Assembly: GCF_028858725.1 (NCBI RefSeq)
Contig: NC_084766.1
Span: forward strand, 21,182,501 to 21,246,500
Length of the DNA stretch: 64,000 nucleotides
Direction: 5' to 3'
Source: Colius striatus
Lineage: Eukaryota > Chordata > Aves > Coliiformes > Coliidae
Shown here piece after piece: positions 26,601 to 39,607 of the stretch; position 1 is the first letter of the stretch, and the number at the start of each line of letters is the position of its first letter. A program made the position numbers and the translations under genes. Under the pieces are notes generated by a model that worked only from the letters and a program-made list of their open reading frames with translations, was not told where the DNA came from and searched no databases.

Positions 26601-27642
26601 TTCTCGTGGGGGAGATGATGAATATTTCTAACTCAGACTGAGAAGGGAATGCACACATCAAAGATAGTGAAGGTACAAGCAGCGTGTCCCACTGAAGTTG
26701 CTCAAGATTTGAATGAATTGATAAAGAAGAATTTAGGTTTGTCTTGCACACAAATTTGTACTTGGGTCAGTAAGTGTTCTGTTTCATTCCTTTTACTGTA
26801 GAAAACAGACTACTTACACAGTTGTACGCATTGCATAATGCTCAACTTTCCCCAACTGGAGTGTTTATTTTCTTGTGCAGGAGTCTTTTGGATGTTTTGC
26901 CTAAATGTCTTATGTTTCCACCTACTCCTGTCTAACATAGTGCATTCCTTTTATAGAGAAATAAGATCTGAAAGATCATTCTTGGCATTAGTCTCTAGTG
27001 AAACAGAAATTTTTGCTGGAATCTACTGAGAGTTTTGCAGGTTTACTAGCAGTGCTGCTTTGGGAGTAGAGCAAAAAGGTTGCTGTTGACATGCAGTCTG
27101 TAGGGATTTTCTAGCATTCCTCATGTGAGCAGTTTTCTTTCCATAACAATGTTTGGATATTGTGTGCAAAACATATTCTTTCCTCATCTCTGTTCACATG
27201 TCATTAGTGAAATGAGTCACTCACTCCACTATGAAGTAATGAGTTCACTTGAATGTTTAGAATGTGTGGAAGACGTTGGACAAGGCACTTACAGTATCTA
27301 ACCATGCTGGGGTTTGGAAGTGTGAGGAAGAGGCTACAAAAAAAGAGTAGAAATTTGTCATTTACATATGAGCAATTCCTCCCTGTACAGTGGGCATCAC
27401 AATCTAAGCAAAGATAATGAAACATCCATGGTATTATAATGCAATCTTTGTGGCTTCAGAACTAAGAGGTGGTAAACCAGAGGAGCACTTCAGTTCTTAA
27501 TAGTATCCATGTGCTTCCAGCACCTGATAACTTGGATAACATAATAGTGGAAATTTCTCACATAGGAACGCTTATAGGAGCTAGGAGTGATACTCTGTTC
27601 TCTCAGAGTTATGATGCACTATGGACACCTGTAGTACCCTTT
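20671..27642. other. Intron-like DNA, about 7 kb without a recognised feature
   Basis: Only poly-T tracts (near 24093-24104 and 24121-24130) and scattered short frames are present. The longest (24 kb region, 122 codons) contains runs of Phe from poly-T and has no protein-like composition. No repeat family was recognised. Confidence 0.5.
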
Positions 27643-28392
27643 TGTCATGGCTTAGGCCCATCCAGGGACAAAAGACCACAATCAGACTTAAGTACCACAG
27701 ACTTCAGAACTCATGAAGGGCAGGAGGGCTTAATTGCTGCATATGGTCCTGAACAAAACAGACAAGGCTACTCAGCGTGGGGAAGAAAACAGAAAATAAT
27801 CCACCGTCAACAAAAAAAACCCCTCATAAAACCCCAAAACATAACAAACAGAAAACAACACACGGTGGTACAGTGATGAAGAGCACAAACAGCCCTTTAA
27901 GAACACCTGCCCCCCCCCCACCCCTCTCCTCTTCCCGGGCTCAGAGTCCTGACCCCAGTGTCTTTATCTCCTCCCTCTCTGAACGGCTCAGGGCAGCAGG
28001 GAATGGGGCCTTCAGTCAGTCTTTTCCTGATGGCTCCTGCTGCTTGTGTTTCCTCAAGACAGCCAGACTCCTCACAGGTCCTCCCTGCTCCAGCTTTTGG
28101 TCCCTTACAGGCCAGGCAGCCCAGCATGGGCTGCTCTGACATGCATATATCCTGAGGGCCACTGCTCCTCTCCGTCTCCTTTGTGTGTCTCTACGGCCCG
28201 CAGACTCTCCAGCACGGCCTGTGCCATGGCTGCCTCCTCACACAGTCTCCTGCCCATCAAGGCGCACTCACCTGAAGCTGCTGGTGGCTCTCAGTCCTGT
28301 CAAGTCCAAGAAACACTTTACGGGGCCTGCACTGTAGCCCCCCCCCCCCCACCCCATTAGCAAGCAAAAGCAGCTCCTCACAAACCCTGACA
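27643..28392. mobile_element. LTR-like retroelement unit (probable solo LTR) with 5-bp target-site duplication
   Basis: The unit begins TGTCATGGCTTAGG at 27643 and ends CAAACCCTGACA at 28392, giving inverted termini TGTCA...TGACA. The five bases before it (CCTTT, 27638-27642) are repeated exactly after it (28393-28397), as expected of an integrase-made target-site duplication. The interior of 750 bp is GC-richer than its surroundings. It has an A-rich block (27805-27865), two poly-C runs (27911-27919 and about 28340-28350) and loosely repeated CTCCAGC...GGTCC / GGGCTGC modules such as are seen in avian endogenous-retrovirus LTRs. No retroviral protein is encoded. Five-base duplications fit ERVL/ERV3-type elements. 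Orientation and family could not be fixed. Confidence 0.7.
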
Positions 28393-29864
28393 CCTTTATT
28401 TGACACCTTCCCTCCTAGTTATTGGGAGAGTGTGGTACTTGGGCATGGATGGAATAAGACTAATTTGCAAATCCACTTCTAACCATGCTGCAAAGAGTGC
28501 AATGACAGGTTATCTTTAAACCTTGCTGCAGATTACAATATGTGTGCACGCTTGAAGCTATAATATTCTATTTTCTGCAACCAAGAATACTTTCAGTTAA
28601 GTACAAATATAAAGTGAGACAGTATTTCTGTTTCAGCAGTTGTTTATGAATTGGTGCTTTGGAAATGAGCATAACCATGCATTTTTATTTCCTTTTTCAT
28701 AATGAATGTGTAGCTGTAAAACGCTCTATCAGTACGAGATGTGTGTTAGCCAACAACCTCTTCATCACAGGAGAGGTAAAAGTAGACTTAATCATATACT
28801 AGAGACATAAGAATAACTTGTTTCAGGAAGTCATGGAGATATTGTGTAGGATTTAACTGTGTAAACTGATATTTAGATTAATGAGATGTTTGTTACTATG
28901 AAAAAGAAAGACAAGTTGATGGGTCTCCTTCTTTGTCATCTTAAGTGGTCATTTACTCTTGCTTAACAGCCAATGCCAAAATGCAATTAAAACACAATGT
29001 TCTGTTTCACTCCCATTTTGCAAGTGTAAAAAATTATTTAAATATCTATCTATATATATAAACACACAGATACATAAGAATCCAGCTTTTTATCTTCAAA
29101 TATTATAGCTTGCAAAATGTTACACTTGCCTCCATATGCTGAAAATTTGAGACTTACCTTTTAATTCCTTACCAATCCTGTTCTAAAATCAAACTGCAGA
29201 TATTTTGAATATTTTCAAGAACTGGTATCAATAGCAATATGAGGCAATATGTAGGTTAAGTGTTCAATATGGCTTTTTTTTTTCCAAATGAAATCTCTCG
29301 CCTCAGAGTTTAGGGGTCTGGTTTAAATGCCTGTCAAGTTAGCATTCAGATGAAGAATAATGTTGCGATTAACACATTCTATTGGAATTTGAGTTTAATT
29401 CCTAGACAGTCATGTTTGTCTGTGTGGCTGACATCAGAAATTTAATAGGAAACCAGCTAGAGATCTTCTACTTTTCATGTAAAACAGACTCAGTAATGCA
29501 TCTTTTTCTTTACATAGTTTAGATTGGAGACTTTTTAGACCAGATGGTCTTGCAAAGAGTATGTCTCCACTGCAGCTGAAGTATTAGCTGAATGGATATA
29601 TTTGCAAAGCTAGACAGCTTGGTTAGCAGTAAAAATAGTGTCAGGTTTTTCAATAAATGGGACTCACCTTGCCTTGGACCCTTGTATGGCTACATTATGC
29701 TGATGTACATTCTGTATGTTACTTCCATAATTATTGGAGTTAGCTAGGTTAAAGACTATATCTACTTTTCCCTTTGAAAAAGTGGTTTTATTTTGATCAG
29801 CTTTTGGTTTACTCCTTTACTCCGTGGTCAACCTTCAGATTTACTTCTGATTTATTCTCCTGTA
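28393..29864. other. Intron-like DNA with a small TA/TCTA microsatellite
   Basis: No exon or transposon seen. A simple repeat of TATC/TA units is at about 29044-29060. Confidence 0.5.
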
Positions 29865-30037
29865 GAATCGTAGAATGGTAGGGGTTGGAAGGGACCTCCA
29901 GAGATCATCTAGTCCAACCCCCCTGCAGAAGCAGGTTCACCTAGATCAGGTCACATAGGAACATGTCCAGGAGGGTCTTGAAGACCTCCAAGGAAGGAGA
30001 CTTCAGAACCTCTCTGGGCAGCCTGTTCCACTGCTTT
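29865..30037 (-). mobile_element. CR1 LINE 3' end, antisense
   Basis: Read on the minus strand this is a CR1 3' terminus: part of the C-terminal RT ([15 protein letters not shown]-like), then AGGTGAACCTGCTTCTGC, GTTGGACTAGATGATCTC, and CTACCATTCTACGATTCTA as the tail at 29865. The copy is truncated 5' at about 30037. Confidence 0.92.
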
Positions 30038-31049
30038 TTTCTATCCTTTGCCTTCCCTTTGCCTTCTCTGCCCCATAGTACACAGTTTCTTCCTTTACTC
30101 ACAGAAGACCAGAAGGCCACTTTGCAAAGCTGTTTTGCTGGGGAATACTATTTGATGCCTGAGAATTCTCAAGAAATATGATTTCCTTAGTTCTTTAAGA
30201 AAAGCAAGAAGTAAACATAATAAATGACCGAGACAAAATACATTTGCACAGATTCCCCTAGGGCTGGATAGTGGTAATATATAATCCAGACCCTAAATGT
30301 ACTTACCCTTCTTCTTATCTTGAATCACTTCTAACAGACAGCCCATTTCTTGCATGAATTTTCCACTTCTGAAATGACATTCTTTTCTATGATAGTTGGG
30401 CTATAGGTGTTCAAAAGCCAAGTAGTGCACTAATTCTAAAATGCAGTTGATTGCTCAGAGTTCTATACTATGGAAAGACATATTCTGCAGTTTGAAATTA
30501 TTAAGTTTGCCTCTTCATGAAGGATTTAGACTCATGTTACATAAATAACATGGATTAACACCTCAATCCCAGAACTGTAATACTTTGAAAACACATCTGT
30601 TTTTCTAGGAGCTAACAGGTAAATTTGTTCATCAGATTTTGCATTAAAATTTGGTTCCTCTAAGAAATGTAGCAACTTGAGAAGCAGAGCAATGCAGAAG
30701 GGACAAGAGAAAGGGAAAAACTTTAATTAAGGGAAAGAAGGGGGAAGTCGGGACATGTGAAGCAACTATCAACCTAGTTTAACAGGACTGTGTATTTTGC
30801 TGTTGTGCACTATTCCAGGAAGCTTACCATAATGAAAAATCTCTCCGTAAATTATTTAGCATGTAAAGTAGCTTCTTCATAATTTAAAGTTTTTAGACAT
30901 ATCATGGAGCAAATGAGAATGGACACAAAGCTGCTGTATACTACCATGATACTGACCTGTAATGATTGTTAGGAAAACCCAGTAGCTTTTGCTTAGTTTA
31001 CTCTATAGTTCCCACCACAATGAATCCCATAGGATAATGAAGACCAGGA
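30038..31049. other. Intron-like DNA, no feature recognised
   Basis: AT-rich, with a purine-rich stretch at about 30685-30750. No coding or repeat signature identified. Confidence 0.45.
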
Positions 31050-31870
31050 GGTGACAGAGCCATTGCATGTTTGGGTGTATCCCTAGTATCCATGCAACTG
31101 GCTATTTGCCTTCTTTACTGAAAGGTTTCATTGATGATTCATATTTAATCTCACGTCCACTGGGACACCCAGATTCTCTTCTGCAAACCTGCTTTTGAGC
31201 CCATCAATCCCCAGCATATACTTGTGTGTGTGCTATTCCTTGCAAGTACAAGACTTTGCATTTCCCTTTGCTGAGGTTCATAAGACTCCTTTAGGCTCAT
31301 TTCTCAAGTCTTTTGTGGTCCCTTGTGAGTGGTGGCACAACCATTTGATGTATTAACTAACCACTCCTAACAGTTTTATGTCATCTGAAAAATTGCAGGG
31401 TCTGCATTCTGTCCCATCACCTGGTCATTAATGATGATGCTAAGCAGCACTGATCCCACTATCAGTCCTTGGTATACTCCAATAGTGACTGATCTCCAGC
31501 TGGACTTCGTGTTGAGACTGGCAGATCAGACAGCTTTCCATCTACCTCATTGTCTATTTCAACACACATACTGCCAAGGATAGAGACTCCAGACACAGCC
31601 TCACCAAACAATTCCAGCATTTGTCCACCCTCACAGTAGATTTTTTTTTTCTCGTGCTTAAATTGGATTTCCTGTCTTTCAGTTTGTGTCCACTGCCTCT
31701 TCTGTCATTGGACAATATTGAGAAGCTTTTGCTCTGCCTTTCCCCATCAGGTATTTATACACATTTATAAGACCCTCCCTGAGCAAGGCTAAACAACCTG
31801 AGTTCTCTGAACCTCTTCTCCTATGACAGATGCTACAGGTCATCTTAGTGGCTCTTCAGTTTCTGTGATA
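31050..31870 (-). mobile_element. Ancient, degraded CR1 LINE fragments, antisense
   Basis: On the minus strand, old CR1 reverse-transcriptase blocks are recognisable despite many substitutions. 31130-31310 corresponds to the region around YRLG..KCKVLHLG, and 31370-31520 to the FADDTKL and FNI..D blocks. 31610-31870 is a separate C-terminal RT piece (GGACAAT...TATAAATAC...CTGTCATAGGAGAAGAG). The order of the two parts is not collinear for a single insertion, so at least two insertions or a rearrangement are involved. All frames are broken. Confidence 0.75.
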
Positions 31871-32114
31871 AAATTGTAAACATGGAGAAAATAATATGGT
31901 AGTGTAGCAGTTACTTTTCACTCTTTATTGCCAATATTTTTATATTATCTGATTAATGTTACTGTATTCTGTGGCTTTGAACAAGAGACACTTACCAAAG
32001 AAGTAGGGATCATCATATTTTGTTTATACTAAACATTTTACAGTATTATTGACAGTGGTTACAAGTTTCTTATTCTTTGGGCACTAAATACCATTTAAAT
32101 TGGCTCCTGGTTAC

Positions 32115-32625
32115 ATCACAGAATTACAGAATCTTAAAAGTTGGAAGGGACCTTGAAAGATCATCCAGTCCAACCCCCCTGCCAGAGTAGGACCTCCTAG
32201 AGTAGGTTACACAAGAACTTTTCCAGCTGGGTTTTGAATGTCTCCAGAGAAGGGGACTCAACAACCCATCTGGGCAGCCTGTTACAGTGCTCCATCACCC
32301 TCACAGTGAAGAAGTTTTTCCTTGTGTTTCTTTGGAACCTCTTATGTACCCATTGCCCCTTGTCCTGTCAGTGAACATCACTGAGAACAGCCTGGCTTCA
32401 TCCTCTTGACACCCACCCTTTACGTATTTGTAAACATTAATGAGATCACCCCTCAGTCTCCTCTTCTCCAAGGTGAAGAGCCTCAGCTCCCTCAACTTTT
32501 CATCACAAGAGATATGCCGCACTCCATCATCTTTGTGGCCCTGCTGTGAACTCTCTCCAGCAGCTCCCTGTCCTTCTGAGGGGCCCAGAACTGGACACAA
32601 TATTCCAGAAGCAGTCTCACAAAGG
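32115..32625 (-). mobile_element. CR1 LINE 3' fragment, antisense
   Basis: The tail lies at the left (CACAGAATTACAGAATC, the reverse complement of the CR1 terminus). It is followed by the 3' UTR and C-terminal RT through [19 protein letters not shown] and the [11 protein letters not shown] block, truncated near 32625. The sequence matches the subfamily at 20308-20670 better than the younger copies at 5 kb or 56 kb. Confidence 0.92.
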
Positions 32626-35600
32626 CTAGTGCTTTGGACAATAACATTATTTAGAGGTCATGTTCACAGTGAGGATTAATAATATAGACCTTGTTAGTAA
32701 TTTAAAATTATGATGAATGTTCTTAATAAAAAAGTGACTATGTAAACTATCTACAACAAAACAGTGTATTTCCCATTTATTTTCTTTATAAGAATCCTTG
32801 TTATGTGGCTTTGTTAGCACCACATTAATTGAAATAAAAAGAAAAAAGAATTTTCAGGAATATTACTGAGTCTCTCTGTAGTATAATTTATTAGTTTGTC
32901 CTTACTAAATGAGGGACAGCAACATAAAATGGGAATATTAAGAAGCAGTTTTGATACCTCACCCTTAGGTTTTTCAACTGTTCTTGCATTTTTTACACTA
33001 TACACTGTTTTTTTTTTTTAAACACAAAGGCAGGGGCGCAGGGAGTAAGGAGGCGATTGCTTCACTGGTACAAATGTGGAGACCAACATATGCAATGAAG
33101 AAATTTGTACAGTAGATTTAAAGGCTATCAAAACATAAGTTGTCAGTCTGTAGGTATCTCAGTTTGAAGGTATCTCTTTTTGATGTATTTTGTAACAATG
33201 GCTTCTCTCATGATTTTGGTAAGTTTCTGCTTAGTGGAAGACATATCACCAAAATACATATTTTAGTTCCTGACTGTTGGAGGGTTATGATGGCACCAGT
33301 GCTTCTGACAAGTTTAAAAGACATGAGGATAAAACACTAGACAGTATTCCAGATTCCTCAGCAGGAAAATGTAAATCCCCTTATTTTTATTCCTACTGAG
33401 CTGTGGCAACTAAGGTCTTGTATTTAAATGTGAATTACTAAACAGACAGCATGATGGTGATAGGAGCAGGCTCTGTGTTATATGTAGCAACAAGTCCTCA
33501 TAAGCCAAATACCCTGTCAAAAAATTCATATTCCCATCTATGCATCTGTGATAGAGAGAAATAATTTTAAGAGTATTATGCCTTTATACTTAAGCCTACC
33601 AAGGATATTAGACTAGGGAGTGGAGTGAGATTTACCATGTAAATTGATAGGTGAAAAAGCTTTTAGACCATAAACTTATCATAGCACTGAAGGAAACAAT
33701 CCCATCTAAAAAAACTCAGAGAAGTGTATGCAAGTGTAGTCAGATATCATATGATATCTTTAGCATAATTTAGTGTTTATTTTAGAGGAACATTCTTGAA
33801 ATGTATTTAACAGGCAGCTCAGTTAATTTCATTGTGAAAAAGTTAGAAAGTGAAAAGGCTTGGGTGCCGTCTGTTTTTTAAAAATGCCTTGATACTGAAA
33901 AAAAAAGGCAGTTGTCAACGTCAAGCTAAGATATTATATCTGAGATAAATCCCATCTCTTAGAGTTTGATAAGACTATAGGATTTGGACCACTTGCAGTA
34001 CAGATTCCAATACAGAAATAGCAGCAAGGTATGGAACAACAGTAAATAATGATGCATGCTCTCCACTCATTTTAGACACCTTTGTAAAATCTAAGGAGGC
34101 AACTGTTACATATATATATGTACATTGCTGCATGGAGCTTCATGCAAGTGAATAGTCACCCACTTTAATAAGCTGGGCTGTAAATTTGCATGGACTATGG
34201 GCACACATGGTGAAATATGAATGGTACTGTATATAGAATCAGGGCCTAAATATGAAGCGTAAACATAGTTCACTTGCCATTTAAGTATAGATACCCCTGC
34301 AAGAAAACGTAGTGATTCTTGCTAAATGGCAGCTTTTCAAAGAAGAAATAAAGAGCTGGTTTTCTAAATATAAAGCAAGGTTCTCAAAAGAGTGATCCAA
34401 TTTGGGCATATATCAGACCTTTCAGTGAGTGCCATTAGATATATAAGGACCAAAACAGACATTATTTTTTTATTCAAACAAGTGCATCTCTAGTAGGGGT
34501 GCCTGTGCTACTGTGCTTAAGAACTGATTTCCTAGACTCAAAAGGATGTAATCTCCTGAAGTGCTACCTAGATTTCTTACAATTGTTATCTTCCTGCAGA
34601 ATTTTCTAGCAAAGGAGTGTATGGTCCTCCCTAGTTGATGTGACTGGACAAGCTAGTAATGTGAGAATGAACTTCTCCAGATAGTACAGCTTTTTAAAAG
34701 CAGGATTGTGTATAGTCTCTGTATTCTGAAAGGGAATCAGCTCTGCTTTGTCCTGAGCCTAAAACAAGGGAGTCCAAACTGCCATAGCTTAGTCAGCTAA
34801 AAGCCTTGTGATCTCATTAGAACTGTGGTGAACGCAGACTTGCAGGTATTACAAAAAGGAAGCTCAAGATGCAGGAATGATAAACACAGTCTTATAACTT
34901 TTGGGTGACTTTGTTCTCAGTCTGATTAAATGCACATCAACCAAGAATATGCCGTTTACATACTGGCAGAGTCTGAAGGCTTTGATTTTTTCGCATATTC
35001 AAGAATCCTTTTGTACATTTTTCTTTAGAAAACCCACTGACCATAATGTCAGACACAGGCACTGCCTATGCAGACTTCTGATTTTCTGCAGTCACAGGAC
35101 TAAAGCTGGGAAACCAGCACTGTCAACTTCCTAAGCTAATGTGACTGCAGAACTGGCATATGATGTCAAGTTATGGGCTGGGGAGTGGTTGATCACGTGA
35201 GAATACCTTCCAGCTAGAATCCTAAGCTTCTCTCTCCCTAAAACTGGTGTATTATTCAAATGAAGAACGCAAAAGTATCACTTTTGCTTAATCTTTCCCA
35301 TTGGTATATTGGATAAAAACTATTTCAAGGTAATGCTTTCAGTAAAATGTTATTTAGAGTGACTCTCATTTGTTAATGTGCACTGTCAGAAACACCCAAA
35401 ATGCATTAAAAACTTCTGGTTTTGCTTATTCTTAGGGACAGGCAGAGAGAATGTGTTTTAACATATTCAGCAGTGACTACAGTCATATGATCGAATGGAC
35501 TGGATCACATGGAAACTCTTGCTGCACAGAGTTTGACTGTATATGCTAAATCACAGTTAAAAACATCATATAGGGATCTGGATCTAAGGTTGGAATATCT

Positions 35601-36811
35601 TGATTTGCCCCCTGTTTTCTGTTAAGTGATCCAGAAATAACATTCTGTATTGATTTTACAAGTGAAAAATGAAATGGACAAGTATCTATATTAGATTTCC
35701 TCCAATGAAGCCTGCTGTTTTAAATGACTGACAGTGACAGTTCCCGTGAATGAGTCTGCCCATGCAGTTCAAATGAAATGGAATCCATCCAGTGTTGTGT
35801 CATTAAGTTAAAGATTTTATTCTGGAGAGAGCTGGAAACAGAACTGTTGTTGAAAATCGATTAAAATAGGGTAGTTTGCTCCCTAAGACACTGTGTCATT
35901 AATTTATCTTGTAAAAGATGAAATGACTCGGTCACTACTTTTCTATTTCCTTTGAAGCCTCTTTCTTTGTTGCTTCTGCCATCCTAACAGGCATGAGTAG
36001 ATTTCTTGAGGATTCCTTTTGCTGAGCTTATTGGAGTTTTACATTTGTTTTGACTTAAGATCTAGTAGCAAGTCTTGTTTTTAATTTGCAGCGCAAGTTG
36101 ATTGCATAATTGTGAAGCTGTTTGACATGTGTGATACAATTTGATTTGCATTCTTGCCAGTTTTCAACTGTAAGAAACAAAATCTGTTAGTAACAATTTT
36201 AGCGGGAGTCATTGGAGGGTTCTTAGAGTTTGTTTTCCATTTTCCAGAGATTGCAAGATGACACTCTTATACAAGTATTGGAACACTTCACATATACAGC
36301 TGTATATGTTAATGTAAGTGGCTTTGATATTTTCAGGGGGAAAAAAAAAAGTGTAAAAAAGACATATATATTTATATATTATATATTAAAAATGTAGTAT
36401 AGAATGTAGGAAGCAGTATAATGATGATAGAAATAAGGATTTAAATTTAAAAAGTAATATAATGATAGCAGAGAGTCATTAGGATGTCTTGTGAAAAAGC
36501 ATAGATTTCATTGACACCCAATTAGAAAACTTGAAACCTGGGATTATACTGGTGTAGAGGTGCTTTCCCCCTGGAAGGACAGAGTTGGCAAGTATTTGTC
36601 GTATGACCAACAGATCCTGTAAATCTGTGGAGGCGACACAGTCTTGCCCATGCAGACGACAGCTCAATTGAAGCTGGCCTGTGCGTGCTACACCACTGGA
36701 GACTTTCTGATAATATGTCTCTGGTATTGATAGGTTTTGGGGTTTTTTTTCCATTGTGTAGTAGCAGGAAGACTTGAAATAGCATTAATTCCCAAATACT
36801 TTTTCTCTGGA
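32626..36811. other. Intron-like DNA, no gene seen
   Basis: AT-rich throughout. A poly-T tract is near 33008-33020, a (TA)n run near 34111-34122 and a TATA-rich stretch at 36363-36395. No exon or repeat family recognised. Confidence 0.5.
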
Positions 36812-36882
36812 AAATAGAACAGAATTTTAGAATAGAAATTTAGAGTAGAATGTTGTAATAGAATAGAAAATAGAATAGAATT
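36812..36882 (+). repeat. Degenerate TAGAA/AATAG pentanucleotide repeat
   Basis: Repeated AATAGAA and TAGAA units with interruptions run across about 70 bp. This is a decayed microsatellite directly left of a 67-bp direct-repeat pair. Confidence 0.8.
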
Positions 36883-36891
36883 CACAAAATG

Positions 36892-36990
36892 AGAAGGTGA
36901 TGCTATTGCAGTAAGCAGAGTTAAAGGAAAACAAACTGGCAGAGGTATATCCAGAATAAGAAGGCGGTGCTATTGCAGTGAGCAGACTTG
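36892..36990 (+). repeat. Direct repeat with 67-bp period
   Basis: A block starting AGAAGGTGATGCTATTGCAG (36892-36924) recurs at 36959-36990 as AGAAGGCGGTGCTATTGCAG with few differences. The second copy runs straight into a CR1 3' tail. Confidence 0.75.
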
Positions 36991-37075
36991 ATCTACGCAG
37001 ACCTGCTTTAGCAGGGGTACGGACTAGATGATCTTTAGAGGTCCCTTCCAATCTCTACCATTCTGAGATTTTGTA
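36983..37075 (+). mobile_element. CR1 LINE 3' tail fragment
   Basis: Only about 90 bp of the 3' UTR remain: GACTTGATCTACGCAGACC, GCAGGGGTACGGACTAGATG and the AGGTCCCTTCCAATCTC block, then ACCATTCTGAGATT as the tail. Confidence 0.85.
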
Positions 37076-39394
37076 AAAAGGAAAATTAACTCACAGAAGC
37101 ATATCATCAAAAAGCAATACAGGTAAAGTTGTTAATGAGTATTAGCAATTAGACAATAAGAGAAAAGGCAACACAGTGTGATCTCTGTGAGTTCAGAGAA
37201 AGTCTAAGAAACTGCAGTGGAGGTGAAACAACTATCCAGAGACTAACAAAGTGATTCTGAAGGTGCAAGGTCTTTCTGGTACATGGAGAGCAGCTGATTT
37301 AGAACCAAGGTGGGTTGTTTCAAATTATGTGTCTTCTTTAATCTGTGAACCAAAATGTGTGACTATTACTTGCTCTAAGTACTTACACAGAATTGCTATA
37401 AATTTATATAAAACATACGAGTGGAAAAGACTACTTTGGTCACTTTCTGTGGTTCCCCATAATTGTAGGTGACTGTGAAGTAATGCCTACTCCATTTCAG
37501 CCTACAGAACATACCACAAACCACAATATATTTTTTTCAATAGCCTATAAAAAACTAAAGGCAGTGTGATACAGGAGACCAAAGTGCCTGAAAACTACAG
37601 TGTGCCATAAGATAAAACCAGGAGAGGTTGAGGAAAATACTGGTATTTTAGTTGCCTAGAGATCCTAACTCCAGCACAGGTCATTGCTTTGAAACCAAGC
37701 ACACAGGCAGAGAAGCCTCTTGATTGGACATCTTGTATATTTCCTGCTGTTATTTCACTCCCTGTGAGCAATCTCTGATGGTTAAAAGGAAAACCCCTCT
37801 TCACCATGTCACCAAAATCAATTGTGTATGAAGAAAAGAAAAAAAATTGTTGTGTCACAATGCAAAGCTCCATACCACAATGAAGAGTGTTTGCCTTTGA
37901 AGCCAAAATAATGTCAATTAGGTCATTCTCACATGAAGGATCATCGTAGCGACATGGCAGGTTATATTGTACCTTTACTGTGCTTTAAAGAAAACAAAAC
38001 AAACGAGCAAGCAACATCTGTTCACGGTTTGCACAGTTGGACACTAGAATAGCTGAATAGAGAATATGGTCGCTAGTATTTTAGAAGTTTGTTCCACTTT
38101 CTCTGGTAGGTTTCTGGAGATGTTTGTGTCTGATGCATACAGTCATGCCTATTAAAACTTCCTCAAATGAAAAATAAAAAATAGTGACAAAATAATCAGG
38201 CAACACAAGGGAAATACTTTTAAAACAAACACACTTCATTCTTAAATGTACTGCAAGTTTCAGCTGAGTGGCTCAAATTCTGCTGTGATAGATGGGTATT
38301 TTAAAATGTTCCCGAAGACTATAAGCACAGTTCTTAATTCTGTTATTCACAGGGAGGTGTATCAAGCTGGTCATAAGGTCTTCCCTCAGTATTTTTAATG
38401 GTCAGCTAATAATATGTTCAAAACCAAGTATTTTTTCACTTCAACTTCTGCATACAAGTTGCTTGTTAATTTGTCGTCTTCATGCTAGTGCAAGTTTCTC
38501 ATCAATCTTATTTCACAACTGTGAATTTTTGTGGGGTTTTTTTTCTTGCAGTGGCATTCTTGCTGTCCCACTAATAGGTTCTTGCTCCTTACTTGCTTTC
38601 TGTGTTTCTCTAGCTGGGTAGAGACGGCGTGCGCTATGGCTGATTGGTATTTTAGTGTGCCAAGTTTTAACAGTACAGATCTGCTCTTCTTTCCCTTAGT
38701 AGAGTCACTAATTTGATTCCCTCTCACTTCATAGCAGACAATTACTATAAAACACGTATGAATTTACAATTTCTCCTGCTTTTTAAAATGTTCTTGAAAT
38801 GAGTTCAACAAAGTTGGAACACTTTTGTGGTACAATTTTACCTTGCTTCTGAAATGTATCTTGAATGCCTTTATCTTGCTTACAGATTTGTCAATGGCAT
38901 AATAATACAGATGTTAGCATTTTGCAACCTGCTTTACTACTTTACTTTAGTCTATAAAAGAATAGTAAACATAAAGAGATGCTATATATATCCCCAAAGT
39001 GCTATTATGTGCTAATATTCAGCATCTTACACAGAGCTCAGTAGAGATGAAGAAAAGCCCTCAGAGTAGAAATGAAAAACCTCATTGCTGATCATTTTTG
39101 CAAATAAGAGATGCGGTTAACAGTAGTCCAATTCCTATAATTTCCTATCAATTCAAAGACAGTCTTCACCGTGAGTATAGTAGTATTGTTTCTACAATAC
39201 ACAATGTTATTACTCTGCTTAAAAAGCAAAGAAACATGACACGTGATCCAAAGATAATGCAAAGACAGTGGTAATGACAGTAAGAGTTAAGTTTACTTGC
39301 AGATAGTAAATTATTTGTATATATATGGGAAAGTACACAGGATACAGAAAGGAAAATTCCAACTGGAGCTAAGGAAAAAAATCCACAATAAGAA
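37076..39394. other. Intron-like DNA, no gene seen
   Basis: No exon, RNA gene or transposon recognised. The region carries only short frames and small A or T tracts. Confidence 0.5.
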
Positions 39395-39515
39395 TTGCCA
39401 AGGGTTGAGACAGGTTGCCCAGAGGAACTGTAGAACTGCCATCCTTGGATAAATTCAAAAGTTCCTCCAACTTTATTGTGCAGTTCCATTCTAGGTACTG
39501 TTCTGGTGGATAGGG
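39395..39515 (+). mobile_element. Old CR1 LINE 3' scrap
   Basis: The stretch GACAGGTTGCCCAGAGGAAC followed by CCATCCTTGGATAAATTCAA corresponds to the C-terminal RT block (NRLPREVV..PSLE.F) of CR1, and a diverged CTAGGTACTGTTCTGGTGGA follows. It is heavily substituted. Confidence 0.7.
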
Positions 39516-39607
39516 TAATTTAACACTGGAAATAAAAGATCCAAGAGTGGTTATATTTGGCCTATTTTTCATACCTGAGTAAATATGCAGTAATTTCAGG
39601 TAAGTTG

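Noticed and set aside
27469-27876. 135-codon frame spanning the left edge of the LTR-like element
   Set aside because: It crosses the insertion boundary at 27643, so it cannot be an ancestral gene, and it matches nothing known.
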